Assembly: GCF_006970445.1 (NCBI RefSeq)
Contig: NZ_CP033877.1
Coordinates: 2,178,750-2,242,749, forward strand
Direction: 5' to 3'
DNA from: Stenotrophomonas maltophilia
Lineage (GTDB): Bacteria > Pseudomonadota > Gammaproteobacteria > Xanthomonadales > Xanthomonadaceae
DNA length: 64,000 nt
This document shows, one piece after another, positions 55,101-62,175 of the stretch. Both the position numbers and the translations under genes were made by a program. The notes below the pieces were generated by a model. The model searched no databases, was not told the DNA's origin, and worked only from the letters and a program-made list of their open reading frames with translations. Each line of letters begins with the position of its first letter. Within the stretch, counting starts at the first letter, position 1.

Positions 55101-56526
55101 ATGCCCATGTCCAGCGTTCGACCTGCACGTTCGCTGCATCGTAGATGCGGCGCTCGATGGGCACCCGGAACTGGGGGTGCCAGTCAGTCTGTATGGTGCG
55201 CCTGTAGCCTTGGGTGTCGTTGGAGGCGCTGATCTGCTGGGTCAGCAGGCCCCGGGCATCATAGTCCTCGTCGGTGGTAACCCCGTTGAAGTCCGTCAGG
55301 ACGTCGGGATAGCCATTGGCGTCGTAGCTGCGCTGGCTGATCTGCGAGCCGCCGCACTGACTGCATAGCTGGTCAATCGACGTTTGCTTGGCGCGGCCCA
55401 GGGCAAGAGTGTAGGCATAGGTGGTGGTGTTGCCCAGCGCATTGGTAACCTGTGATTGTTGTGAGCCATAGGACACTGACACCCGATCGATCGGGCTGTC
55501 CAAGCCGCCATGCCAGCTTGCAACGGCGCGACCCTGGGTGTCGTACTCCCAATTCGCAAAGGTCTGGCCGGTTTCATCCACGATTCCCGTCAACAGCAGG
55601 GGGTCGTCGCTGTCAGTGTAGGCATAGCCGACGGTGGAGAACGTCGCGCTTGCTCCTTCCGTGGTGTCATACCTCACCCGGCTGAGGTTCTGCTGGGTGT
55701 AGATGTACTTGACGGTGCGCCCATCTGGACGAGTTACCGTACTCAGGCGTCCGGAGGAGTAACTCATGCTCAAGCGGCGCCCTCGCCTATCGGTGACGTC
55801 CCGCAATGCGCCGGCCGAGGTGTAGCGCAGGCTCAGCACATCGCCGTCAACATAGCTTATGCGTACCAACTTGCCATCGAGATTGAACTGGTAACGGATA
55901 TCGTCGTCACCAGTGACCTCCCATCCGGTTTGCGCGCCATTCTGTTTCACCACCTTCAAGCGCTCACGCACGTCCGCGTCGGGTAACCAGACATCCTGGT
56001 CTTGGCCGACAAAGCGATAGCTGTCGCCGCTGGGCAGGTTCAGCCGGCGCACCAGTACTGCCCCCTCGTCGGCAGTGGCCAGCGAAATCTGGAAGCTGTG
56101 ACGCCAGCGCGGCCCCAGCTCGATGCCGGGATTGCTGTCGATGGACAGGCTGTTGTAATGACGTTGCAACGATAGGTGGCCAGACGCGTCCGACACATCC
56201 GTTTCGCTCTGAACCTTGATGCCCAGCAGTGCATTGATCGGATTACCCACCTGCGTGGAGCCGGTGGTCACGTCGCACTGGTTGTTCTTGCCAGGATCCC
56301 AAGGCGGCAGCACCACGCCGCCGCAGTACTCGTCGACGATCCGCGGGTTTTCGCAGTGGTAGGTCCCGAGACCGAACAGGGCGTTTGACGCATCATCCCG
56401 GCACGATTGTGACCCGGGGCTCGCGCCTGCCTCCTGGTACAGCTCCACACATTCGGTGGGAACTTCAGCCCATGCCGGTCCTGCGGCCAAGCAAGCGAAG
56501 ACACCCATCCATGCAATTCGACCCAT
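52156..56526 (-). CDS. Sec-exported Rhs/YD-repeat protein with variable C-terminus
   Basis: About 1456 residues from the ATG of MGRIAWMGVF (GGGAG upstream; a TTG six codons earlier also opens the frame). It has a signal peptide ending PAWAE and no PAAR domain, so it is exported by Sec and not loaded on a T6SS spike by its own N-terminus. DUF6531-like N-terminal region, then some 25 YD repeats (YDANGNATQVTDALGR, YDALNRLIG, YDATGNRTAL), core motif DHLGTPRVV, LRFPGQQ, YDPAVGRYSQSDPIGL, a pre-toxin segment (DGAAGLGDGISGGLTSD, SYRGSEWAGIAAGL), then a variable tip of about 90 residues I cannot assign (ending ECDCN). The tip gene part is poorer in G+C than the core. Confidence 0.9.
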   Translation of the reverse strand: MGRIAWMGVFACLAAGPAWAEVPTECVELYQEAGASPGSQSCRDDASNALFGLGTYHCENPRIVDEYCGGVVLPPWDPGKNNQCDVTTGSTQVGNPINALLGIKVQSETDVSDASGHLSLQRHYNSLSIDSNPGIELGPRWRHSFQISLATADEGAVLVRRLNLPSGDSYRFVGQDQDVWLPDADVRERLKVVKQNGAQTGWEVTGDDDIRYQFNLDGKLVRISYVDGDVLSLRYTSAGALRDVTDRRGRRLSMSYSSGRLSTVTRPDGRTVKYIYTQQNLSRVRYDTTEGASATFSTVGYAYTDSDDPLLLTGIVDETGQTFANWEYDTQGRAVASWHGGLDSPIDRVSVSYGSQQSQVTNALGNTTTYAYTLALGRAKQTSIDQLCSQCGGSQISQRSYDANGYPDVLTDFNGVTTDEDYDARGLLTQQISASNDTQGYRRTIQTDWHPQFRVPIERRIYDAANVQVERWTWAYNARGQVVGATSHDPASSLARTTTTTYCEQADVNAGNCPFVGLLTSIKGPRGDVAELTTYQYYASDDAACSGTPTTCSHRKGDLWKISNALGHITEYLAYDGAGRVLSMRDANGVVTDYGYHPRGWLTTRIVRGPDESSQADDQITRFEYWPNGLVKQATQPDGAFVVFTYDAAKRLTSIADNAGNTRQYTLDNAGNRVTEDTLDASGALTHTLSRIYDQLGQLTTMATSSGDPTDIGYDANGNATQVTDALGRRTQLGYDPLNRLASTLQDVDGVAAEIRSQYNALDQVTQVTDPKGLHTTYAYNGFGDLTGQVSPDTGASSFTVDAAGNRKTATDARGVTATYHYDALNRLIGIAYPDPNLDVGYSYDVAPAACTADERFAKGRLGQVLHANGSTQYCHDRFGQVTRKVQTINGVASTLRYAYSKSGRLTALTYPDGSVADYVRDTQGRISQIGLTRPGQARQIVVNSVTYAAFGPATGWTYGNGRQLQRPLDLDYRPQAVHDPAAGGLSLGYGYDPVGSITELKNGTGSTVLANYAYDALGRLTQTQDGATGTPIESYAYDATGNRTALTTSAGTASYTYPAASHRLTAVDGEARNHDAAGNTTSIGGKTLTYNDANRMNAVKQGNAVLESYGYNHRGERVLRTPAGGAAQITLYDEAGQWLGNYSATGQAQQQAIWLDNYPMALINVPSTGVPELAYIQPDHLGTPRVVIDPARDVAIWEWSNKSEAFGNQIPSADPDGDGVAFGLALRFPGQQATDASGLFYNYQREYDPAVGRYSQSDPIGLMGGISSYGYVNLSPIGISDPLGLFEAADLPNLPDWLVDGAAGLGDGISGGLTSDFRDWAGIGSVNKCSSSYRGSEWAGIAAGLVVPVGRVSYVYKVGQLPRAGLSLEQTVAARNALKSYYRGRPLDTLLPKISNRFGYPGAQEILAKNGGDAARAIARSGNTSFPWTLGLVGAGSAKAANSAVTAAGRECDCN

Positions 56527-56751
56527 CCTGTGGTCTCCCGGCAATCCATTAAAGCGGCCGAACCCGCATCAACGCGGCATCCTTCCGGCGTCGGTCACCG
56601 CCGCATCAGCAGCCAGTGAGTGCGGCCGAGTCTAGTTTGCTCCGGGCGGTCATACGTTATGGTCATGTGAGGGTCATTCGGGTGATTACCCGTTTTCACG
56701 CCGCCCTTCGCCCCCTATAGTGCCAACCCTCACAAGGACGAGGCGGCACAC

Positions 56752-57507
56752 ATGCCCTATATCGGAATCGGACTCCACGTACTGGCGGCCATCTACTTTG
56801 CGGTGCACGCCATCCGCTCGGGCCAGAGCCTCTACTGGCTCATCCTGCTCTTCTCGTTCCCGCTGCTCGGCAGCGTCGTCTACTTCTTGGCGATCTACTT
56901 TCCGGAAGTCCGTCACTCGCGCGGCGCCCGACAGGTCGTCCGCTCCGCCAAGCAGCTCATGGACCCGGGCCAGGACCTGCGCAACGCTCGCGCGGAACTG
57001 GCGCGCACACCCACCGTGCAGAATCGGGTTCGCCTGGGCATGACGCTGCTGGATGCTGGCCAGGCCGAGGAAGCCAGCACCCTGCTCGATCAGGCGGCCA
57101 GCTCGCCGCTGGGCGACGATCCCTACATTCTTACCGGCCTTGCCCGTGCTCGCCTCGAGTCCGGGCACGCCGCACTTGCAGTCGAGACGCTGGACGGCCT
57201 CTTCGCCCGTCATCCGGATGTGCGCCGCAAGCCAGAACAGACCCTCCTCTATGCGCAGGCATTGGCCGCCACCCGGTCGCCCGACGCCCGCGCCGCATTC
57301 GAGCGCGCCGTGGAATGTGGAAGCGATGCGGCCGCCCGCTGCCTCTTCGCCGAGTGGCTGATGGCGCAACCGCAGCCTGCCGACCGTGAGCAGGCCCGCA
57401 GCCTGTTCGCCAGCATCATCGACGATGCCCAGCATTGGTCGCGCCATGCGCGCAGCCACAATGCCGCGTGGCTGGAGCGGACCAAGGTCGCGTTGAAGGG
57501 CTACTGA
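56752..57507 (+). CDS. PLDc_N-like membrane segment plus TPR protein
   Basis: 251 residues. Two N-terminal helices with a PLDc_N-type WLILLFSFPLLGSVVYFL, then an antiparallel helical region with TPR-like repeats (AELARTPTVQNRVRLGMTLLDAGQ, LLDQAASSPLGDDPYILTGLARARLESG). The C-terminus reads SIIDDAQHWSRHARSHNAAWLERTKVAL. It may be an inner-membrane scaffold. It lies directly behind (divergent from) the rhs gene, 225 bases away. Its 3' end is duplicated downstream (58678-58923), beyond the deaminase-like gene. Confidence 0.78.
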   Translation: MPYIGIGLHVLAAIYFAVHAIRSGQSLYWLILLFSFPLLGSVVYFLAIYFPEVRHSRGARQVVRSAKQLMDPGQDLRNARAELARTPTVQNRVRLGMTLLDAGQAEEASTLLDQAASSPLGDDPYILTGLARARLESGHAALAVETLDGLFARHPDVRRKPEQTLLYAQALAATRSPDARAAFERAVECGSDAAARCLFAEWLMAQPQPADREQARSLFASIIDDAQHWSRHARSHNAAWLERTKVALKGY

Positions 57508-57634
57508 CGCATGGCGGCCTTTGGCAATCCTGTCGCATCCGCTTCGATCACAGCCTCGCCGGGTGGATGTAATCTCATGCGCGCGAACTCCACGCGTTGG
57601 AGCGGCGCCTGGCAAGGCGCTCACTCCGCAGGTT

Positions 57635-58435
57635 CTACGCCCTGGGGCCGTGCTTGATCTGGAGTCGGGTGGAGAAGCACTGAAGACTCTTGTTCTCCAC
57701 TAGCACTCTGTCGAGCTGTATACGATCGGAGGAATTGCTCTCCCCAACCTGCTTGATGAACTCCTTGTCACTTCTGGCTAGACAGCCCTTAGATGGGTTT
57801 GTGTCGTATGTGTACCCAACGTACAGCTTCGCGGCTGCATTTCTTTCTAGGAATTTAAGCATAGTGCGAGTGCAGCTCTCGCAAGGGATGCGCTCCGTCG
57901 CAATAACGACCATCAGGTCTTGCGGGAGGAAGTTGGCTTCAAGCATTGCATCAACAAGGTTGATGAGTATGTGTTCTGAATCGGATGACCTATTCAACCT
58001 TTCGCATGCAATGGTCTCGGTGATGACGTTGCACTCATTCAAATTTTCGCCGAGTGAAACGTAGATCTTCCCCGTGTCGAAGATGTCATCCTCATCGCTC
58101 CACCCTCCTCCATGCACCTTCGTGGCAATACGGCAGTCAAGCGGTGCCCCCTGCGAGCATTGCTCGCGTTGATACCCCCTCACTTCAGCGCCGATAGCGA
58201 AGCTTGGCGAGATTAATGTATTGCTAATTACTTCCAGCGTTGATCCGTTGATAATCACGCAGGTTGCCAGGTTTCCGGGCACTTGATCTCGATCAGCCGT
58301 GTAGCGTGGCGCGCCCTCGCGATTGTCCTTCTTCATCTCCGAGATGCAGTAGATTTCTACATCTCTGTATTTATCAAGGTGGTTGTAGCACTGCAAGTAG
58401 GCGGCCAGTAGGCTCTCCTTTAATTCATTAATCAC
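57635..58435 (-). CDS. Orphan deaminase-like protein, low G+C
   Basis: 266 residues from a GTG (GGAG ten bases before). The C-terminal half has the zinc-deaminase layout: DSEHILINLVDAML (acidic residue on the second helix) and, about 35 residues on, TERIPCESCTRTML (PCxxC). The SE...PCxSC pattern is that of toxin-type nucleic-acid deaminases more than of free cytidine deaminase with HAE. The N-terminal half is not recognised. No secretion signal. About 48% G+C in sampled lines, foreign to its surroundings. It is flanked by the intact TPR gene and a copy of its tail. It could be a stranded Rhs-type toxin tip, a defence deaminase or a nucleotide enzyme. Confidence 0.55.
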   Translation of the reverse strand: MINELKESLLAAYLQCYNHLDKYRDVEIYCISEMKKDNREGAPRYTADRDQVPGNLATCVIINGSTLEVISNTLISPSFAIGAEVRGYQREQCSQGAPLDCRIATKVHGGGWSDEDDIFDTGKIYVSLGENLNECNVITETIACERLNRSSDSEHILINLVDAMLEANFLPQDLMVVIATERIPCESCTRTMLKFLERNAAAKLYVGYTYDTNPSKGCLARSDKEFIKQVGESNSSDRIQLDRVLVENKSLQCFSTRLQIKHGPRA

Positions 58436-58677
58436 CTCTCAGCTCCTTGATTGGGTGGTGCACTATACTAGTACCTACGAGTGCTCCCGTGCTGCGACTA
58501 TCCGTCATGGCCCCAGTTCACTCTCGCCGCCCGACTTTGCATGACACCATCGACGCCAACTGGGGCGTTGGACGCAAGCGGCCGCCAAGAGTTTATTTCG
58601 GCGCTGAGGGCGCAGGTGGCGGCGTTGCTCAATCTCCTGCGTTCGTCGCGACGTGCTTGCCTAGAGTCTGCACGACC

Positions 58678-58923
58678 TACAGCGGCTGCCCGCTGCCTGT
58701 ACGCCGTATGGCTGATGACACAGCCGCAGCCCGATGATCGCGAGCAAGCCCGCAGCCTGTTCGCCAGCATCATCGATGATGCCCAGCACTGGTCGCGGCA
58801 CGCGCGCAGCCACAACTCCACATGGCTGGAGCGGACCAAGGTCGCGTTGAAGGGCTACTGACGCCTGCCAGCCCTTGGTAATCCTGTCGCATCCGCCTCG
58901 CTCATGGCTCCGCCGGGCGGATG
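58678..58923 (+). pseudogene. Truncated duplicate of the TPR gene 3' end
   Basis: This stretch matches 57325-57568 closely, covering the last 60 or so codons (AARCL...WLM...QPQP, SIIDDAQHWSRHARSHN, LERTKVALKGY) and continuing about 60 bases past the stop into ATCCTGTCGCATCCGC. A frame of 126 codons ending at 58861 contains it, but its first half (from 58481) is unlike the TPR protein and has no clear start, so it is a remnant. The two copies differ at many positions, so the duplication is old. They form direct repeats around the deaminase-like gene. Confidence 0.75.
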
Positions 58924-59079
58924 CCGACACTCGTCAGGCGTGCGCCGCCAACATCGACAACAGCCTTGCGGAACAAGGCTCCGGACTCATTGAGCCGTAT
59001 GCAACGATTCTGAAAATGTTGAATGTGGTGACGGCATCGGCCTTACTGCATTGGCATCGCGCACAGCCGGGCGTATTCC

Positions 59080-59290
59080 TCTCCGTGCCACCGAAAACAG
59101 GTGGCCGGGATTCGAAACCCCGGTAGTTCGCTGAAGTAAACGCTTGCCAGCCGGCATCACCTGTGTGATGCCGGCTGGCAATCCGTCGGCCGGCTATGGC
59201 GGGCGGTGCGTGGGGGCCTTGTGCCCACCGGGCCAAGTCGCGTACCGGATTTCGAGCCACGCACCGTCCGCCACCTTTATCGGTGGCGGC
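59080..59290 (+). ncRNA. Structured leader or small RNA before an unknown gene
   Basis: Three hairpins in a row: CCGGG...CCCGG around ATTCGAAAC (about 59106-59124), a perfect 17-bp stem TTGCCAGCCGGCATCAC-CTGT-GTGATGCCGGCTGGCAA (59144-59181), and CCGCCACC...GGTGGCGG with a TTTATC loop (about 59265-59287). The last is followed by CTTCTGCATGCACGCAAGGAG and the next gene. The layout recalls phage C4-type antisense RNA leaders, but I cannot test this. The interval 58924-59317 has no other gene. Confidence 0.35.
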
Positions 59291-59317
59291 TTCTGCATGC
59301 ACGCAAGGAGCCCAGCC

Positions 59318-59674
59318 ATGACCCAGCCCCACTCCCCTGCCCAGCAGCCGATCCACGACGCGCCCGCCAACGGCCCCGCGCTGGATCCGAATACGCTCAT
59401 CGCCCTGCTGCACAGCATCGGCGCCGGTGCCGCCTCCGACGGTCAGCCCTGGCCAGAGCGCCATCAGATGCCCGGCCGACGCATCGCCCTGGCGGATACC
59501 GATTGCTCGCTGGCCGGCCTTCGCGTGGTGCTGGAGATCCTGCTGGCCGCACAGCGTGCCCGCGAGAACGGCGAGTTGGAGCAATACGTCGGCCCCCGCG
59601 TGATGGAGGGGCTGATCATGGCCGGGCTGGGTCTGGTGGCGTACGCCAGCACACGGGTACGCCCGGACGGCTGA
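59318..59674 (+). CDS. Small protein of unknown function behind a structured leader
   Basis: 118 residues from the ATG with AAGGAG upstream. It starts TQPHSPAQQPIHDAP (proline-rich, disordered) and continues with two helices (LDPNTLIALLHSIGAGAAS; LAGLRVVLEILLAAQRAREN) and a hydrophobic end LIMAGLGLVAYAST. It resembles in general shape the DUF3077/DUF6124 small proteins of pseudomonads, but I cannot confirm the family. It touches the next gene, whose GTG starts right after its stop. Confidence 0.6.
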   Translation: MTQPHSPAQQPIHDAPANGPALDPNTLIALLHSIGAGAASDGQPWPERHQMPGRRIALADTDCSLAGLRVVLEILLAAQRARENGELEQYVGPRVMEGLIMAGLGLVAYASTRVRPDG

Positions 59675-60145
59675 GTGACGCGGCATCGCTGGGTGGCCAC
59701 CGCGCTCTGTCTCGTCGCGGTGGTTGCGGCACAGGCGCAGTGGCCGGCGCCACCGGTGCCCTCGCCTGTCGGGTTCCAAAGCATCAACGGCGATCGATTT
59801 TCACAACTGCGCCGCCAGGCGATGCAGTTCGTGGATTCTCGGCCACGACAGGGCTTCCAGTTCGTCGTGCGGCAACGAGATGCCGAGTTCCAGGTTCATT
59901 GCGGAGGCGTGCCGGTGCTGTGGCTGGAGAGGCGCTCGCAACATCTGCTGTTGCGGGTCTCACTGGACGCGAAGCAGCGGGCGCCCGCCGTTCTTCAGCT
60001 TCGTGCGTTGCTTCAATGGCAGCTGCAACCGTTGGGCCACTTCGAGCAGGTGCTGGCTGGCGTGCCGGAGCCTATTCTGTTGGATCGGGTGCTGCAGATG
60101 TTCGCTGGCGAGGTGCCTGATGGAGTGCGGTGTGGCAGGCAGTAG
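59675..60145 (+). CDS. Small secreted protein of unknown function
   Basis: 156 residues from a GTG directly after the preceding stop codon (tgaGTG). A signal-like N-terminus (WVATALCLVAVVAAQAQ) is followed by a basic, leucine-rich part (LQLRALLQWQLQPLGHFEQVL) with no known motif. The tight junction indicates an operon with the previous gene. Function unknown. Confidence 0.5.
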   Translation: MTRHRWVATALCLVAVVAAQAQWPAPPVPSPVGFQSINGDRFSQLRRQAMQFVDSRPRQGFQFVVRQRDAEFQVHCGGVPVLWLERRSQHLLLRVSLDAKQRAPAVLQLRALLQWQLQPLGHFEQVLAGVPEPILLDRVLQMFAGEVPDGVRCGRQ

Positions 60146-60161
60146 TTGAGCATGGCTCGAC
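60142..60161. repeat. Degenerate SMAG-type element
   Basis: GTAGTTGAGCATGGCTCGAC, the GTAGCGTCGAGC class with the left arm shortened, overlapping the last codons of the preceding gene. Confidence 0.5.
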
Positions 60162-60173
60162 CCTTCTCCTCGG

Positions 60174-60542
60174 CTAGCGGTAAGGCTCGAAAGTCATTCC
60201 GCCATCGGGACCGCCCTCGACGATGTACTTCCCGCCTCCTCCGCGAATATTGGAGCCGCCATAGGGAAGCGGCATGAGCTGCACAACCACTCTTGAGCCC
60301 TCCAGGTAGACGATTGCCTTGTAGTTATCAATATCCGCCAAGTGGCGATCCAGCCCAGTAGTGCCATGTGCTTGTGCCTTCAGCCTCTGACCAAAGTCCT
60401 GATGGGCCCTGGAGAAGGCAGAAATCACAATCGGCCCTGAGGTCTGAGTTGCCTCTGACCCAAGCGCGGCAAACGGGAGCAGCGCCACTCCGAGTCCGAC
60501 CGCGACAGCCAGGCCACAGCACTTTCGAATCAATCCATTCAT
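60174..60542 (-). CDS. Small secreted protein of unknown function
   Basis: 122 residues from MNGLIRKCCG; a signal peptide (LAVAVGLGVALLPFAALGSE) predicts export. The mature part of about 95 residues has VYLEGSRVVVQLMPLPYGG and a glycine-rich loop IRGGGGKYIVEGGPDGG. A/T content is a little above average. No family is recognised. GGAGGG lies upstream of the start on its strand. Confidence 0.65.
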   Translation of the reverse strand: MNGLIRKCCGLAVAVGLGVALLPFAALGSEATQTSGPIVISAFSRAHQDFGQRLKAQAHGTTGLDRHLADIDNYKAIVYLEGSRVVVQLMPLPYGGSNIRGGGGKYIVEGGPDGGMTFEPYR

Positions 60543-60598
60543 GATATGCCCCTCCCTCCGTGGCTGCATGATCCCTTCCTGCGCGCGCCCTGTGCGGC

Positions 60599-61495
60599 CT
60601 ACTTTGCCGCCCGCTGGCGCCCGGTCGTGCCACTGAGCCAGGTTTGCTTGAGAAAATCCCGCACGGCCTGGAAGCGCGGGGTGTCATACAGCGACCGGTG
60701 CGTCCACAGCCACACTTCCTTGCTCAGCGCCGGCGCATCGCGCACGCGGATCAACCCGCCCACATGCTGGGCAACCGCGCATTCTATGACGCCCAATCCG
60801 GCTCCTGAGGTGACCCCATCGAGCACCCCAACAGAATAGTTGCAGCGAAGCCAAGGGCGGTTTGCACCGGGCAACGAACGCATCCAGCGCTCCACCTCAA
60901 ATTCCACGCGCGGCTCATCCAGACCCACGAATTCCAGCTCATGCCATGCCTGGCTGGCAATCTCTGCCTGCCGCCGCGCAGCGTAGGCCTGATTGGCGTA
61001 CAGCGCATAATTCATCTGCCCTACGCGGTCGCCGCGCAGATCACCTGTGTCAGGCGGGCCGTAGCGCAGCAGGGCATCGGCCTCGCGGCGGGCCAGGTTG
61101 TAAGGCTCGCGCGAGGTGAGCACCTCCACATCCAGCGAAGGGTGCTGGCGGTTCAAACCGGGTAGCAGCGTAATCAGCATGAAGCTGGCCCACTCATCGG
61201 CGTTGATGCGCACTGTGCCCACCAGCTCCCGGGGCGTATCAACCTGGCGAGCGATCTCGTCGGCGGCCTCCTCCATCTGCTCCGCCAGTGCAAACACGCG
61301 CTGCCCCAGGTCCGTGGGAACGCAGCCGGTTGAAGTGCGCTCTACCACTTTGCCACCCAGTCGCTCCTCCAGCGCATCCAGCCGGCGCGATAGCGTGGCC
61401 GTGCTCATGCGAGCCGCCTTCGCCGCCTCGCGCAGGGTGCCGCCGCGGATCACGGCCAACAGCACGATCAGGTTGTCCCAGGGAAAGTGTTTCAT
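60599..61495 (-). CDS. LysR-family transcriptional regulator
   Basis: 298 residues from MKHFPWDNLIVLLAV; the frame is open 24 codons further up but the family start is here. N-terminal helix-turn-helix: GTLREAAKAARMSTATLSRRLDALEERLG. The effector-binding domain begins at VGTVRINADEWASF and shows the PBP-like fold of the AaeR/DsdC-like group that acts on aromatic compounds or drugs. The start codon lies inside a TTTCA-N4-TGAAA palindrome, so self-repression is likely. It is divergent from a PACE-type efflux gene, which it probably controls. Confidence 0.92.
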   Translation of the reverse strand: MKHFPWDNLIVLLAVIRGGTLREAAKAARMSTATLSRRLDALEERLGGKVVERTSTGCVPTDLGQRVFALAEQMEEAADEIARQVDTPRELVGTVRINADEWASFMLITLLPGLNRQHPSLDVEVLTSREPYNLARREADALLRYGPPDTGDLRGDRVGQMNYALYANQAYAARRQAEIASQAWHELEFVGLDEPRVEFEVERWMRSLPGANRPWLRCNYSVGVLDGVTSGAGLGVIECAVAQHVGGLIRVRDAPALSKEVWLWTHRSLYDTPRFQAVRDFLKQTWLSGTTGRQRAAK

Positions 61496-61504
61496 ATCTG
61501 AAAC
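61489..61504. promoter_or_regulatory. Operator-like palindrome 1 (LysR start)
   Basis: GTTTCATATCTGAAAC, 6-bp arms with a 4-base centre, overlapping the LysR start codon. It contains the LysR-box pattern T-N11-A. Confidence 0.65.
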
Positions 61505-61529
61505 GGCGGCCTGCGTTATTGGTGGTTTT

Positions 61530-61545
61530 GCTTCATTTTTGAAGC
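61530..61545. promoter_or_regulatory. Operator-like palindrome 2 (LysR/PACE intergenic)
   Basis: GCTTCATTTTTGAAGC, 6-bp arms with a 4-base centre and the same TTCA-N4-TGAA core, 41 bases (about four helical turns) from the first site. The A/T-rich TTATAT right after it could be part of a promoter. Confidence 0.65.
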
Positions 61546-61661
61546 TTATATCATGGCGCCCGGGCACATTACGAGCGTGGATCGCCGCTCTGCCCCACCC
61601 CCTCTCGATTCGCTCTTACATCCGCTCGGCACTGCCGGCGGTGAACATCAGGTGTTGCAGC

Positions 61662-62111
61662 ATGAATTCCAAAAAGACCCTCTGGGACCGCCTCCTCCAC
61701 GCCGTCCTCTTCGAAGCCATTGCTCTGTGCCTGTGCGCTCCGGTGATGTCTTACCTGCTGGGCAAATCGCTGTTTGAAACCGGCGTGCTGACGGTCGCTC
61801 TGGCGACGTGCGCGATGCTCTGGAACATGATCTATAACGCGCTGTTCGAGCGGGTGGAGAAGAAGATCGGGTTCAAGCGAACCGTGCCGGTGCGGATTGC
61901 GCATGCGGTGGGGTTTGAAGGCGGCCTGGTGGTGGTTGTGGTGCTGCTTGCCGCGTGGTGGCTGTCCATCTCCTACTGGGACGCGTTCCTGCTGGAGTTG
62001 GGCCTGATTGCATTCTTCCTGCCTTACACCTATGTCTACAACCTGGTGTATGACAAGGTGCGGGAGCGGCTGCTGCAGCGGAATTTTGCGGATCGGGCAA
62101 AGCAGGCGTGA
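61662..62111 (+). CDS. PACE-family multidrug/biocide efflux protein (AceI-like)
   Basis: 149 residues from MNSKKTLWDRLLHAVLFE, a normal PACE length. Four hydrophobic helices made of two bacterial transmembrane pair units: ERLLHAVLFEAIAL-type helix 1 with the conserved Glu, WNMIYNALFERVEK after helix 2, then RIAHAVGFEGGLVV with the second Glu and YVYNLVYDKVRER. PACE proteins export biocides such as chlorhexidine by proton antiport, and are often controlled by a divergent LysR regulator, as here. No strong SD precedes the ATG. Confidence 0.9.
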   Translation: MNSKKTLWDRLLHAVLFEAIALCLCAPVMSYLLGKSLFETGVLTVALATCAMLWNMIYNALFERVEKKIGFKRTVPVRIAHAVGFEGGLVVVVVLLAAWWLSISYWDAFLLELGLIAFFLPYTYVYNLVYDKVRERLLQRNFADRAKQA

Positions 62112-62140
62112 ATCAAGGCCGGCGCATCTGGAGCGGAACG

Positions 62141-62166
62141 TTGCCCCGTCCTTGCAGACGGGGCAA
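62141..62166. terminator. Bidirectional terminator between PACE and autotransporter genes
   Basis: TTGCCCCGTC-CTTGCA-GACGGGGCAA, a perfect 10-bp stem in the space between two convergent genes. No long T-tract. Confidence 0.65.
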
Positions 62167-62175
62167 CGCGCTGCG

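Noticed and set aside
58481..58861. 126-codon ORF as a functional gene
   Set aside because: Only its second half resembles the TPR protein tail; the first half has no family likeness and no good start, so it is called a remnant.
59100..59125. tRNA T-arm-like word GGATTCGAAACCCC
   Set aside because: An extra base breaks the T-loop and no acceptor, D or anticodon arm of a tRNA can be laid out on either strand.
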